From Streptomyces wuyuanensis (lineage in GTDB: Bacteria; Actinomycetota; Actinomycetes; Streptomycetales; Streptomycetaceae), in the NCBI RefSeq assembly GCF_900103455.1, contig NZ_FNHI01000036.1, forward strand, positions 1 through 41,586: a stretch of DNA of 41,586 nucleotides, written 5' to 3'. Below the pieces are notes generated by a model. The model was not told the DNA's origin. It saw only the letters and a list, made by a program, of their open reading frames with translations, and did no database searches. A program made the position numbers and the translations under genes. This document shows, piece by piece, positions 18,128 through 24,843 of this stretch (position 1 is its first letter; each line of letters begins with the position of its first letter).

Positions 18128-19650
18128 GTCTGGTCCTGGTCTGGGTCGGTGGGGGTTGTCCAGTCTTCTGCGGGTGCGGGCAGGGGGACGATGTCGGGCA
18201 GGGCCTGGGCTTGCATGTCGAAGCCGTCGAGGTTGCGCAGGTGTTCCAGTGCCTGCTCTTCGGGCATGGCGTCCAAGGGTGTCGGAGGCTGCGGTTCGGT
18301 CGCGGCGGCGTAGCGGGTGCGTCGGTTCTTTTCGGACTTCTTGAGTTGGGCGCGCAGCCGGTCGGCTTCGCGGCGCTGTGCGCGCTTGATGTCGCGAACC
18401 TGTTGAGGGGTTGCCTGGTTGGTCATGAATGCGGGGCCGAGGTGGCGGCCGGTGTCGGGGTCGTAGAGCTCGACGCGGTGGTCGTGGTCGGGCAGGTAGC
18501 GCAGGGTGACTTTCTCGCCGGCGAAGCCGTGCATCCAGTCGGCGATGTAGTCGCGGCGCTTCCAGCGGACGCCGGTGTTGTTGATGGTGAGTGGCTTGCC
18601 GTGCCGTTCGAGGGTGTAGGTGTGGAGGTCTTCCGCGCTGACGGTTTCGATGAGGGCGGTGTCGTCGTTCCAGGCTTGGGCGGGGGTGCGGCCCTCGAGG
18701 TCTTTGATGGTGTGCTCGTGGTTCCACCGGTGGACCCAGTCGCGGACGAGGGCGACGAACGCGTCGAAGCGGAGCAGGGGCTGGTCGGGGTCTACTGGTT
18801 TCCCGCCGCGGAGGGTGGGTGCGTGGGTGTAGCCGGGCATGCCGGTGAACAGGGTCTTCTTGACGGCGCCGTTGACGGCCTCGACGGTGCCTTTGCCCTC
18901 GGGTGTGTACGGGGGAAGGACGATGCGTTCGGTGCCGAGGGCGCCGAGGGCTTCTTGGACGGTGGTGCAGAGGAACTCTTTGCCGCCGTCGACGCGGATG
19001 CGGTCGGGTACGCCGCCGAAGGGGCCGTGGTGTTCGTCGATGAGGACGGCGTCGCGGACGGCGACGAGGACGGCTTCGCGGGTGGGCCGTTGGGGGGTGA
19101 TGGCGAGGCCGCAGATGGCGCTGGTGGCGACGTCGACGAACCAGGTGATCCAGGGTTTGCGGGGGTGGCCGTCGACCATGACTTTCACGCTGGCTTCGAC
19201 ATGGTCGGTTTCCCAGGCGTAGTTGCGGTGGTGGCGTTCGCGTCTGCCCGCGATGTCGTGGCGGCGACGGGCGTTCTCGCCGTGTCGCAGGCCTGCTCGC
19301 ATGCCGGGTGAGAGGGCTCTGTTCACGGCGCGGTGGAAGGTCGCCGGGGAGGGGAGGTCGTGGTGCTCGGCTTGGAGTTCCCGCCATGCGGCGGTGGCGT
19401 TGCCGCGCCAGCGGGCCACGGCGTCGAGCATGTGGGGGGTGAGTTCGAATCGGGAGCGGGCGGTGGGGGTGTAGGTGCCGCAGTTGTTGCGGGCGTTTGT
19501 GAGCCAGCGGTCCACGGTGCGGCGGTCGACGCCGAAGGCGTCGGCGACGCCGGCGATGCGGGTGCGGGTGAGTTTGCCCTGCTGTTCCAGGCTGAGGAGT
19601 CGGTGGACGGCGGTGGCGCGCAGGGTGGTGAGGTCGGGTTGCGGGTTCAT
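18124..19650 (-). CDS. TnsB/TniA/Mu-type DDE transposase
   Basis: A 508-residue transposase. An N-terminal helix-turn-helix region (TRTRIAGVADAFGVDRRTVD at about 28-47) precedes an RNase H-like rve domain. The catalytic triad is D149 (WETDHVEA), D221 (IRVDGGKEF) and E257 (EGKGTVEAVNGA), with 35 residues between the last two, as in retroviral-type integrases. A Mu-transposase C-terminal beta domain follows, and the tail is Lys/Arg-rich, expected to contact the ATPase. The size matches Tn552 p480 and Tn5053 TniA better than TnsB of Tn7 (about 700). It starts 15 bases after the cas6e stop in the same orientation and is coupled to the ATPase gene, so it appears to be the seventh gene of the cas operon. 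No TnsA endonuclease is adjacent, so cut-and-paste of both strands would not be expected. Confidence 0.87.
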   Translation of the reverse strand: MNPQPDLTTLRATAVHRLLSLEQQGKLTRTRIAGVADAFGVDRRTVDRWLTNARNNCGTYTPTARSRFELTPHMLDAVARWRGNATAAWRELQAEHHDLPSPATFHRAVNRALSPGMRAGLRHGENARRRHDIAGRRERHHRNYAWETDHVEASVKVMVDGHPRKPWITWFVDVATSAICGLAITPQRPTREAVLVAVRDAVLIDEHHGPFGGVPDRIRVDGGKEFLCTTVQEALGALGTERIVLPPYTPEGKGTVEAVNGAVKKTLFTGMPGYTHAPTLRGGKPVDPDQPLLRFDAFVALVRDWVHRWNHEHTIKDLEGRTPAQAWNDDTALIETVSAEDLHTYTLERHGKPLTINNTGVRWKRRDYIADWMHGFAGEKVTLRYLPDHDHRVELYDPDTGRHLGPAFMTNQATPQQVRDIKRAQRREADRLRAQLKKSEKNRRTRYAAATEPQPPTPLDAMPEEQALEHLRNLDGFDMQAQALPDIVPLPAPAEDWTTPTDPDQDQT

Positions 19651-19665
19651 GGCGGACGCTTTCGG

Positions 19666-20313
19666 TCAGGGCTGTGCGGGGGCGAGGGAGAGCAGTCCGG
19701 CTCCGTAGTTCTTGGCTTTGCCGATGCCGTGGGTGACGGCGGTCGTGAGCAGGTCGGTGTCGGTGATGCGGGCGTGGCCTTCGAACTGGGTGAGGGTGTA
19801 GGGGCCGATGCGGCTGTGGTCTTTGCGGGGGAAGGGCCGTGGGGTGGCGTGGCTGGTGAGGGGTTCGAGTCCGGCGGCCAGAGCGCGGCGGTGCCACCAG
19901 GCGTCGGCGGCGTCTCCGGTCAGGGGGGTGGTTTTGCCGCGGCGTTTGCCGGTGACGGGGTGCGGGTGGGGGGTGCCGGCTGAGCGGGCGATGGTGGGGG
20001 CCGCGGTGATGCGGTAGCGCACGGGCATGCCGGGGCGCAGGGCGGTGAACATGGAGGCGAGATTGCGGGTCTGGGCGGTGCCGTAGCGGCGGGGTAAGGC
20101 ATTCAGGTCGGGTTGGTGGGCGGTTTGGATGAGCAGGACGTGCTCGGGTCCGGTTTCGAGGCGGAAGAGGAGACCGGCGCGGGCCCGGGGGTGGGGGCCC
20201 AGGTTGTCCGGGACCAGGCGCATGAGGGTTTTGTGGAGGCTGTCGACGTCGGCGAGGTCTTTGCGGACGGCGGTGTGGCGGGGGTCGAGGGTGAGGCGGG
20301 TGAGGTGGGTCAT
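19666..20313 (-). CDS. cas6e: Type I-E pre-crRNA endoribonuclease Cas6e (CasE/Cse3)
   Basis: A 215-residue protein, the usual size. The ATG 20311-20313 overlaps the cas5e stop. The N-terminus LTRLTLDPRH and the segment VDSLHKTLMRLVP match Cas6e; H27 is the expected catalytic His. The C-terminal Gly-rich loop GIGKAKNYGAGLLSLAP is intact. It cleaves the repeat hairpin and stays bound to the crRNA 3' end in Cascade. It is the last cas gene; the transposase gene follows after 15 bases where cas1 and cas2 would normally be. Confidence 0.93.
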   Translation of the reverse strand: MTHLTRLTLDPRHTAVRKDLADVDSLHKTLMRLVPDNLGPHPRARAGLLFRLETGPEHVLLIQTAHQPDLNALPRRYGTAQTRNLASMFTALRPGMPVRYRITAAPTIARSAGTPHPHPVTGKRRGKTTPLTGDAADAWWHRRALAAGLEPLTSHATPRPFPRKDHSRIGPYTLTQFEGHARITDTDLLTTAVTHGIGKAKNYGAGLLSLAPAQP

Positions 20314-21101
20314 GCGGGTGCTCCGAGCTTGTAGGCGGCGAGGGCGTCGAGGGGGCGGGGGCCGGTGTGCAGGCCGGCAGGGAGGGGTTCGGTGGTGAGC
20401 CACAGGGGGCGCGGTAGGTGGCGGCGGGCGCCGGTGGTGAGGTCGATGGGTTCGCTGGTGGCTTCCCGGTCGGGCTGGTCGGGGTTGGTGGCGTGGGGTG
20501 GGGGGTGTTCCCACACGAAGGTGACCGGGATCGGGGTGTCGTCGCGGGGCGGGGCGTTACGGGTGAGGGGCGCTGCGGTCTTCAGTTCGTGGATGGGATC
20601 GGGTGTGTGGTGCCGCAGGACGAGCGGCTCGTCGGGCAGGCATGAGCGGCGGCCGAGGAAGAGGCCGAAGCGGGGCTGCTCGAGGGTTTCGGCGATGTGG
20701 GCGATGAGGGGGGCTGGGCCTTCGACGGCGACGGTGAAGCAGGCGTCGATGAGGTAGTCGCGGTGGGAGACGAGGGTGGATTCCTTTTCGGGCCGGTAGG
20801 TGCCGTTGCCGGTGCGCAGGGCGTTGCGGGGGCCGTATCCGCCGCCGACGGTGTGGAAGTCGCGGTAGCGGGTGCCGGGCTGGTCGATGCGGATGGTGAT
20901 GGTCAGGTCGCGGTGGTCGGGGCGGCCGGGAAGGTGCGGGTAGGGGTCGAGGGCGTGTTCGCGGGTGCGGCCTTGGGCGGCGGCGAACATGCCGATGAGG
21001 GCGGACCGGGTGGGGAAGGCGCTGGTGTCGCGGCGGTGGAAGACTCCGCGTTCGCCCCAGGCCTGCACGGGGCCGGCCAGGCGCAGGAGGAGGCCGCTCA
21101 T
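20310..21101 (-). CDS. cas5e: Cascade subunit Cas5e (CasD)
   Basis: A 263-residue protein. The ATG 21099-21101 overlaps the cas7e stop by 4 bases, and the stop overlaps cas6e. The RAMP-type start MSGLLLRLAGPVQAWGE is diagnostic of Cas5e, followed by HRRDTSAFPTRSALIGMFA with the Pro-Thr-Lys/Arg-Ser motif and the FGLFLGRRSCLP motif near residue 160. It caps the 5' handle of the crRNA in Cascade. Slightly longer than the E. coli protein, as usual for Streptomyces. Confidence 0.93.
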   Translation of the reverse strand: MSGLLLRLAGPVQAWGERGVFHRRDTSAFPTRSALIGMFAAAQGRTREHALDPYPHLPGRPDHRDLTITIRIDQPGTRYRDFHTVGGGYGPRNALRTGNGTYRPEKESTLVSHRDYLIDACFTVAVEGPAPLIAHIAETLEQPRFGLFLGRRSCLPDEPLVLRHHTPDPIHELKTAAPLTRNAPPRDDTPIPVTFVWEHPPPHATNPDQPDREATSEPIDLTTGARRHLPRPLWLTTEPLPAGLHTGPRPLDALAAYKLGAPA

Positions 21102-22279
21102 GCCGGGTTCTCGGGGGTGAGAGCGGCGGTGGCGCACGCGGCGGTGAGGTCCTCGAACGAGGTGTGGTGGGTGCCGAGGTGTTCGATCGGTGTGGTGGTG
21201 GTGCCGGCGTGTCCGTGGGCGATGCGGGTGCGGGTGCCGACGAGGCGGTTGACCGTGGCGGCGTAGTCGGCGAGGGCCTGCCGGGCGGGGGTGGTGTAGC
21301 CGCCCGTGGGCGCGGGGGCGACGGGGTGCTCGAAGGCGGCTCCGTAGGAGACGGAGCGCCGGTCCCGGACGGCGTAGTGGACGAGGTCGGGGATGGTGTG
21401 GGGTGCGGTGGACGTCTTCTTACCCTGGGGCATGCTCATGATGAAGTGCCAGGCATAGAGCTCGATGAGGTGCTGGGCGGTGGCCGTGCCTGTGCCGAGG
21501 TTGCTGAGCAGGTCGGTGACGTTGAGGGTGGAGAAGCGGTAGAGGACGCCGGTGGTGAGGAAGTTGGTCTCCAGGTGGGCGCTTCCGTTGTCGCCGGGCC
21601 GGGGCCAGTCCTCGACCGCGGTGAAGAAGTCCTGCTGGAGGTCGCTTCGGTGGACTGAGAAGGCGGGGGCCATCTGGACGGCGGCTTCAACGTGGCCGCC
21701 GGGTAGTTCGGCGAGCATCCGGCCGAAGAGGTTGATGCTGGCGGTGCGGCGGGTCAGCTCGGCGGCGACCTCCTTGGTCGGCAGGACCGGCGCCGGGGTC
21801 TTCTTCTTCCTCTTGCTGTCCGTGTCCCGCTGCTGCTCGGCTGTGTGCTCAGCGAGAGCGTCTTGCAGCGCTTCCCGGTTCTTCTCACACACGGTGACGA
21901 GGCCGTCGGCGACGTCACGGGGCAGGTAGAGCATCGCTTGCGTGCGGTGTCGTTCCTTCTCGTTGTGCTTGAGGCCGCCCTTCTTCGCGGACAGGACGAT
22001 CTGGGCTGATGCGAAGTCCGCGAGCTCGTCGGGCCATCCGGACTCCCGCAGGCGGTCGGCGACGACGGGAGGAAGCATCCGGGTACGGGCGGCGTGTTCC
22101 CCCAGGTCCTGCTCGACCTCAAGGCGGAGCGGGCGCTTCCAGGCGTGGGGAGAAACGTAGGACCGTGTCGCGTTGCCGTAGTGGATCGTCTTGGGTTCGT
22201 TGTTCTCATCTCGGTTGAGGTTGGAGGCGGTGACCGGCTGGAGAACGTGCAGGTCGAGGAAGCGGGCGGGTGTATACAT
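21098..22279 (-). CDS. cas7e: Cascade backbone subunit Cas7e (CasC/Cse4)
   Basis: A 393-residue protein starting at ATG 22277-22279 with GAAGAAGG about 6 bases upstream. The start RFLDLHVLQPVTASNLNRDE and the segment INLFGRMLAELPGG are hallmark Cas7e sequences. HVEAAVQMAPAFSVH and VEDWPRPGDNGSAHLE complete the RNA-binding palm and thumb. Six copies form the crRNA-binding filament in Cascade. A 144-base gap separates it from cse2, the only sizeable gap between the Cascade genes. Confidence 0.94.
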   Translation of the reverse strand: MYTPARFLDLHVLQPVTASNLNRDENNEPKTIHYGNATRSYVSPHAWKRPLRLEVEQDLGEHAARTRMLPPVVADRLRESGWPDELADFASAQIVLSAKKGGLKHNEKERHRTQAMLYLPRDVADGLVTVCEKNREALQDALAEHTAEQQRDTDSKRKKKTPAPVLPTKEVAAELTRRTASINLFGRMLAELPGGHVEAAVQMAPAFSVHRSDLQQDFFTAVEDWPRPGDNGSAHLETNFLTTGVLYRFSTLNVTDLLSNLGTGTATAQHLIELYAWHFIMSMPQGKKTSTAPHTIPDLVHYAVRDRRSVSYGAAFEHPVAPAPTGGYTTPARQALADYAATVNRLVGTRTRIAHGHAGTTTTPIEHLGTHHTSFEDLTAACATAALTPENPA

Positions 22280-22423
22280 GCGGGACCTTCTTCATTGGCC
22301 TCGAGTGATGCGGACAGCCCGAGGCGAGAGGACGGTGCGGTGAGCTCAGGTCGGGTCAGGGCCCCGGCGCAGCGATGCCCCTGCACGGGCGGCGGCTACA
22401 CGCTGCGGCCACTGGCCGGGGGG

Positions 22424-23044
22424 TCAGTCGGTGGCCGGCTGATGGAGGGTGAGGTAGAAGGCGTCGCGCCAGCGCAAGCCGACGGTGTCGGGCCGGTAGG
22501 AGCGCTGGATGAGGTCGTGCAGCAGGACGCCCCAGTCGGGTGTGAGACCGTCGGACAGCAGCCGCCTGATGAGAGTGGGCAGTCGGCGGTGCAGCTGATC
22601 CTCGCCGACGCGGGTCATCACGTGGAGACGGTCCGCGGTGCGGTCTTCACCCCAGCCGGCGTCAAGGACGGCGGCAGCGAGCGCGGTACCGAGGTTGGGG
22701 CGACGAAACCAGGCGTCCAGGGCTACGCCTGTGGCGGGCGGGTTGGGCGACCCGGCAGGCTCCGTCAGTGCCGCGAGGGTGCCGGCGCGGCGGGTGGGGC
22801 GGACACCGGGCGTGTGGACTTCGGGTCCGGCGAGGGCGATGAGGCTGGCAACCGTGTAGTGGGCGCGGCGCCCCGGCCGGCCCGCGGTGTACCGGGTCAG
22901 GAGCTTGTCCATCTGGGCGCATTCCTCGACGGGACGGCCGAGGCCCGTGCTGAGCCGTCTGCGGGTGCCGGGGTCGCGGCAGAGGCCGTGGATATGAGTG
23001 ACGTATGCGTCGTAGGCGGTGCGGCGTTCGGCCATCGTGCTCAT
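22424..23044 (-). CDS. cse2: Cascade small subunit Cse2 (CasB, Cas11e)
   Basis: A 206-residue helical protein. The ATG 23042-23044 overlaps the cas8e stop (ATGA). Characteristic segments are GTRRRLSTGLGRPVEEC near the N-terminus, the central HYTVASLIALAG, and the C-terminal LSDGLTPDWGVLLHDLI and WRDAFYLTLH. Two copies bridge the non-target strand in type I-E Cascade. Length and position between cas8e and cas7e are standard. Confidence 0.9.
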   Translation of the reverse strand: MSTMAERRTAYDAYVTHIHGLCRDPGTRRRLSTGLGRPVEECAQMDKLLTRYTAGRPGRRAHYTVASLIALAGPEVHTPGVRPTRRAGTLAALTEPAGSPNPPATGVALDAWFRRPNLGTALAAAVLDAGWGEDRTADRLHVMTRVGEDQLHRRLPTLIRRLLSDGLTPDWGVLLHDLIQRSYRPDTVGLRWRDAFYLTLHQPATD

Positions 23045-24606
23045 CGGCTCGTCTTTCGCTGTGGGTTCGGCTGCCGGCGGTACAGCTCGCGGACGGCGAG
23101 GGCGACGGCGCGGGCGGCGCTGTTGTGGCGGGCGCGGGCGGTGGCAGTGGTCTCCCGCAGGGCGGTGACCGCGGCGCGGGTGAACGCGCGGGTCGGTGCG
23201 GCGTCGGGATCGTCCAAGAGCTGCCAGAAGACGGATTCCGCCAGCGGCCAGTACCGAGCCGCGCACTTGCCGACCCATGCCGGTTCTTTGCGGCGTGGCC
23301 GGGCAGGGGATCCGGCGCGCCCGGGTGTGGCGGCTTCCTCCCACGCCTGCCTGGTGACGTCGGCCAGCTGGCGGGCAGTTGATTCGGCTGCCTGGCAGCA
23401 ATCGGCGATGCGCTGGGCGCGCTGCGGGTCGTGTTCTTCCATCCAGTGCAGCAGCGGCGGGGTGAGGGCGGTGTACCACTGGTAGTCGGTCGCCTTGGCG
23501 TCCTGGTCGAAGCCGTGGACGCGGATGCGCAAGGTGGTGCGCACCTCGTCCGGTAGGTCGTTGAGGGTGTCGAACACGGCTGGCCGCCGGTGGCTGCCGT
23601 GCTCGTCTCCGGCCAGGAGAAGAGTGTCCAGCTCTCGCCACCAGGCCCGGTCGGCGTCCGCGCGGCGGACGCTGCGGCGCCGCGGAAGGGGCTTGGCCAT
23701 GTCGAAGTGGTAGGTGAGGTAGGGGTCGGTGACGGGGACCTTGGGGTGCTGGGTGGCCCAGGACAGGTACGCGTCGGTGACGGTGGCGCCGTCATCGCCG
23801 GGGACGAGGAGGATTGCGTGCCGGGACATGCCGGTCAGGAGCCGGCCGGGCCAGGACACCGGCCTGGGTGGGGCGTCGGGGTCAGGGGGCGCGGGGTCTT
23901 CCCACGGGCAGGTGTCGGCGGCGGGGAGTTCGTCGCCTGTGAATGGGGCGCAGCCGGCGAGAAGGGTTTCGTGCAGGGTGCGGCCCACGGGGTGGAAGGA
24001 CACGGTGCCGCGTAGCGGGCCGCCGGTGAGTTTCCCGCTGGAGCAGGTCGCGGTGGTGCGTGGTGTGCTGGTGCCGGGGCGGCCGTAGTAGTGGTGGATG
24101 AGCAGGTACTGCAGGGCGTGAGCGGTCGGTACGGGGGTCGCGTTGTCGTGATGGTGAGGGCTGAACCAGGCCAGATTGTTGCCCGCGGGGCGGCCGGGGA
24201 CGAAGGCGTTGATACCGAACGGCTTGGCGCACTGCTCGCGTAGGGACGGGTCCTGGAGCCAGGGCCGCTCGGGATCGAAGACACTCCATGGGTGGGCGTC
24301 GAAATAGGCGTGCACGGCGTCTGGTTCGAAACGCCCGGCGGTCAGGCAGCGGCGCCGTAGCGCTGTCCATTCGGAGGCGGTGAGGTCGGCATTGTCCAGG
24401 CCGGTGATCCGGGTGGTGATGGCGACGGCAATCCGCAACAGTGCCGAGGCGGCCGGCGGGTGGGGCAGGGCGAGGTCGTCGATGGTGTCGGCGCGCAAGA
24501 ACAGCTCGCGCAGGCCGACGGTGGCGTAGCGGTGGCCGGTGCGCACCTCGATCCACGGGTCGTCGGCCGCACTGAAACGTGGGGAAGGTAAGTCTGATTC
24601 GGGCAT
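23041..24606 (-). CDS. cas8e: Cascade large subunit Cas8e (CasA/Cse1)
   Basis: A 521-residue protein. I chose the ATG at 24604-24606 (MPESDLPSPRFS) because it begins just before the conserved AADDPWIEV segment; an upstream ATG would add a non-conserved extension. Typical features are VGLRELFLRADTIDDL, HAYFDAHPWSVFDPERPW, LQDPS and FGINAFVPGRPAGNNLAW, then the C-terminal helical bundle. Cas8e recognises the PAM and recruits Cas3. It is translated with cse2 through a 4-base overlap. The region upstream contains a hairpin and a palindrome that may control expression separately from cas3. Confidence 0.92.
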   Translation of the reverse strand: MPESDLPSPRFSAADDPWIEVRTGHRYATVGLRELFLRADTIDDLALPHPPAASALLRIAVAITTRITGLDNADLTASEWTALRRRCLTAGRFEPDAVHAYFDAHPWSVFDPERPWLQDPSLREQCAKPFGINAFVPGRPAGNNLAWFSPHHHDNATPVPTAHALQYLLIHHYYGRPGTSTPRTTATCSSGKLTGGPLRGTVSFHPVGRTLHETLLAGCAPFTGDELPAADTCPWEDPAPPDPDAPPRPVSWPGRLLTGMSRHAILLVPGDDGATVTDAYLSWATQHPKVPVTDPYLTYHFDMAKPLPRRRSVRRADADRAWWRELDTLLLAGDEHGSHRRPAVFDTLNDLPDEVRTTLRIRVHGFDQDAKATDYQWYTALTPPLLHWMEEHDPQRAQRIADCCQAAESTARQLADVTRQAWEEAATPGRAGSPARPRRKEPAWVGKCAARYWPLAESVFWQLLDDPDAAPTRAFTRAAVTALRETTATARARHNSAARAVALAVRELYRRQPNPQRKTSR

Positions 24607-24668
24607 GGCAGGGCAGCTTTCGCAGCACGTTGGGGCAGGTGGAAAGGGGAACGAGCCTGTCAGGCTGA

Positions 24669-24692
24669 GACGGCAGCATGATTGCTGCCGTC
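24669..24692 (-). terminator. Perfect 10-bp hairpin between cas3 and cas8e
   Basis: GACGGCAGCA at 24669-24678 pairs with TGCTGCCGTC at 24683-24692 around a 4-base loop (TGAT). It lies 150-175 bases after the cas3 stop and 63 bases upstream of cas8e. It could be a terminator or attenuator that lowers read-through from cas3 into the Cascade genes. There is no U-tract. Confidence 0.45.
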
Positions 24693-24729
24693 GTCGTCGC
24701 TCGAACACGGCAGCGATGTTCTGTCGTGG

Positions 24730-24744
24730 TGTTCGATGCGAACA
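24730..24744. promoter_or_regulatory. 15-bp palindrome upstream of cas8e, candidate operator
   Basis: TGTTCG-ATG-CGAACA at 24730-24744 is a perfect dyad with 6-bp half sites and a 3-bp centre. A further half site, TCGAACAC, lies near 24,701-24,708. It sits about 125 bases upstream of the cas8e start within the 237-base gap after cas3. The half sites resemble GTTCG-type sites but the spacing differs from the usual actinobacterial LexA box, so I do not assign a regulator. Confidence 0.4.
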
Positions 24745-24843
24745 AGGGAACACAATCATGTGTGCGGTTCGTCGCACAAAAGGTGAGAAGGTGTGACTAT
24801 CAACCAGCGGCGTGATCTGTATTGCCCAGAGCTTGCCGCGTGG

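Noticed and set aside
17291..19650. IS21-type IstA/IstB pair
   Set aside because: Sizes would fit, but the ATPase resembles MuB/TniB (GHVGLGKT, LLLDEAQ) rather than the DnaA-like IstB, and the transposase has a Mu-type C-terminal domain.
17291..19897. Long upstream extension of the tnsC-like frame across the transposase gene
   Set aside because: The extension is out of frame with the well-supported DDE transposase and is low-complexity Pro/Arg/His. The ATG at 18125-18127 with ATGA overlap is the real start.
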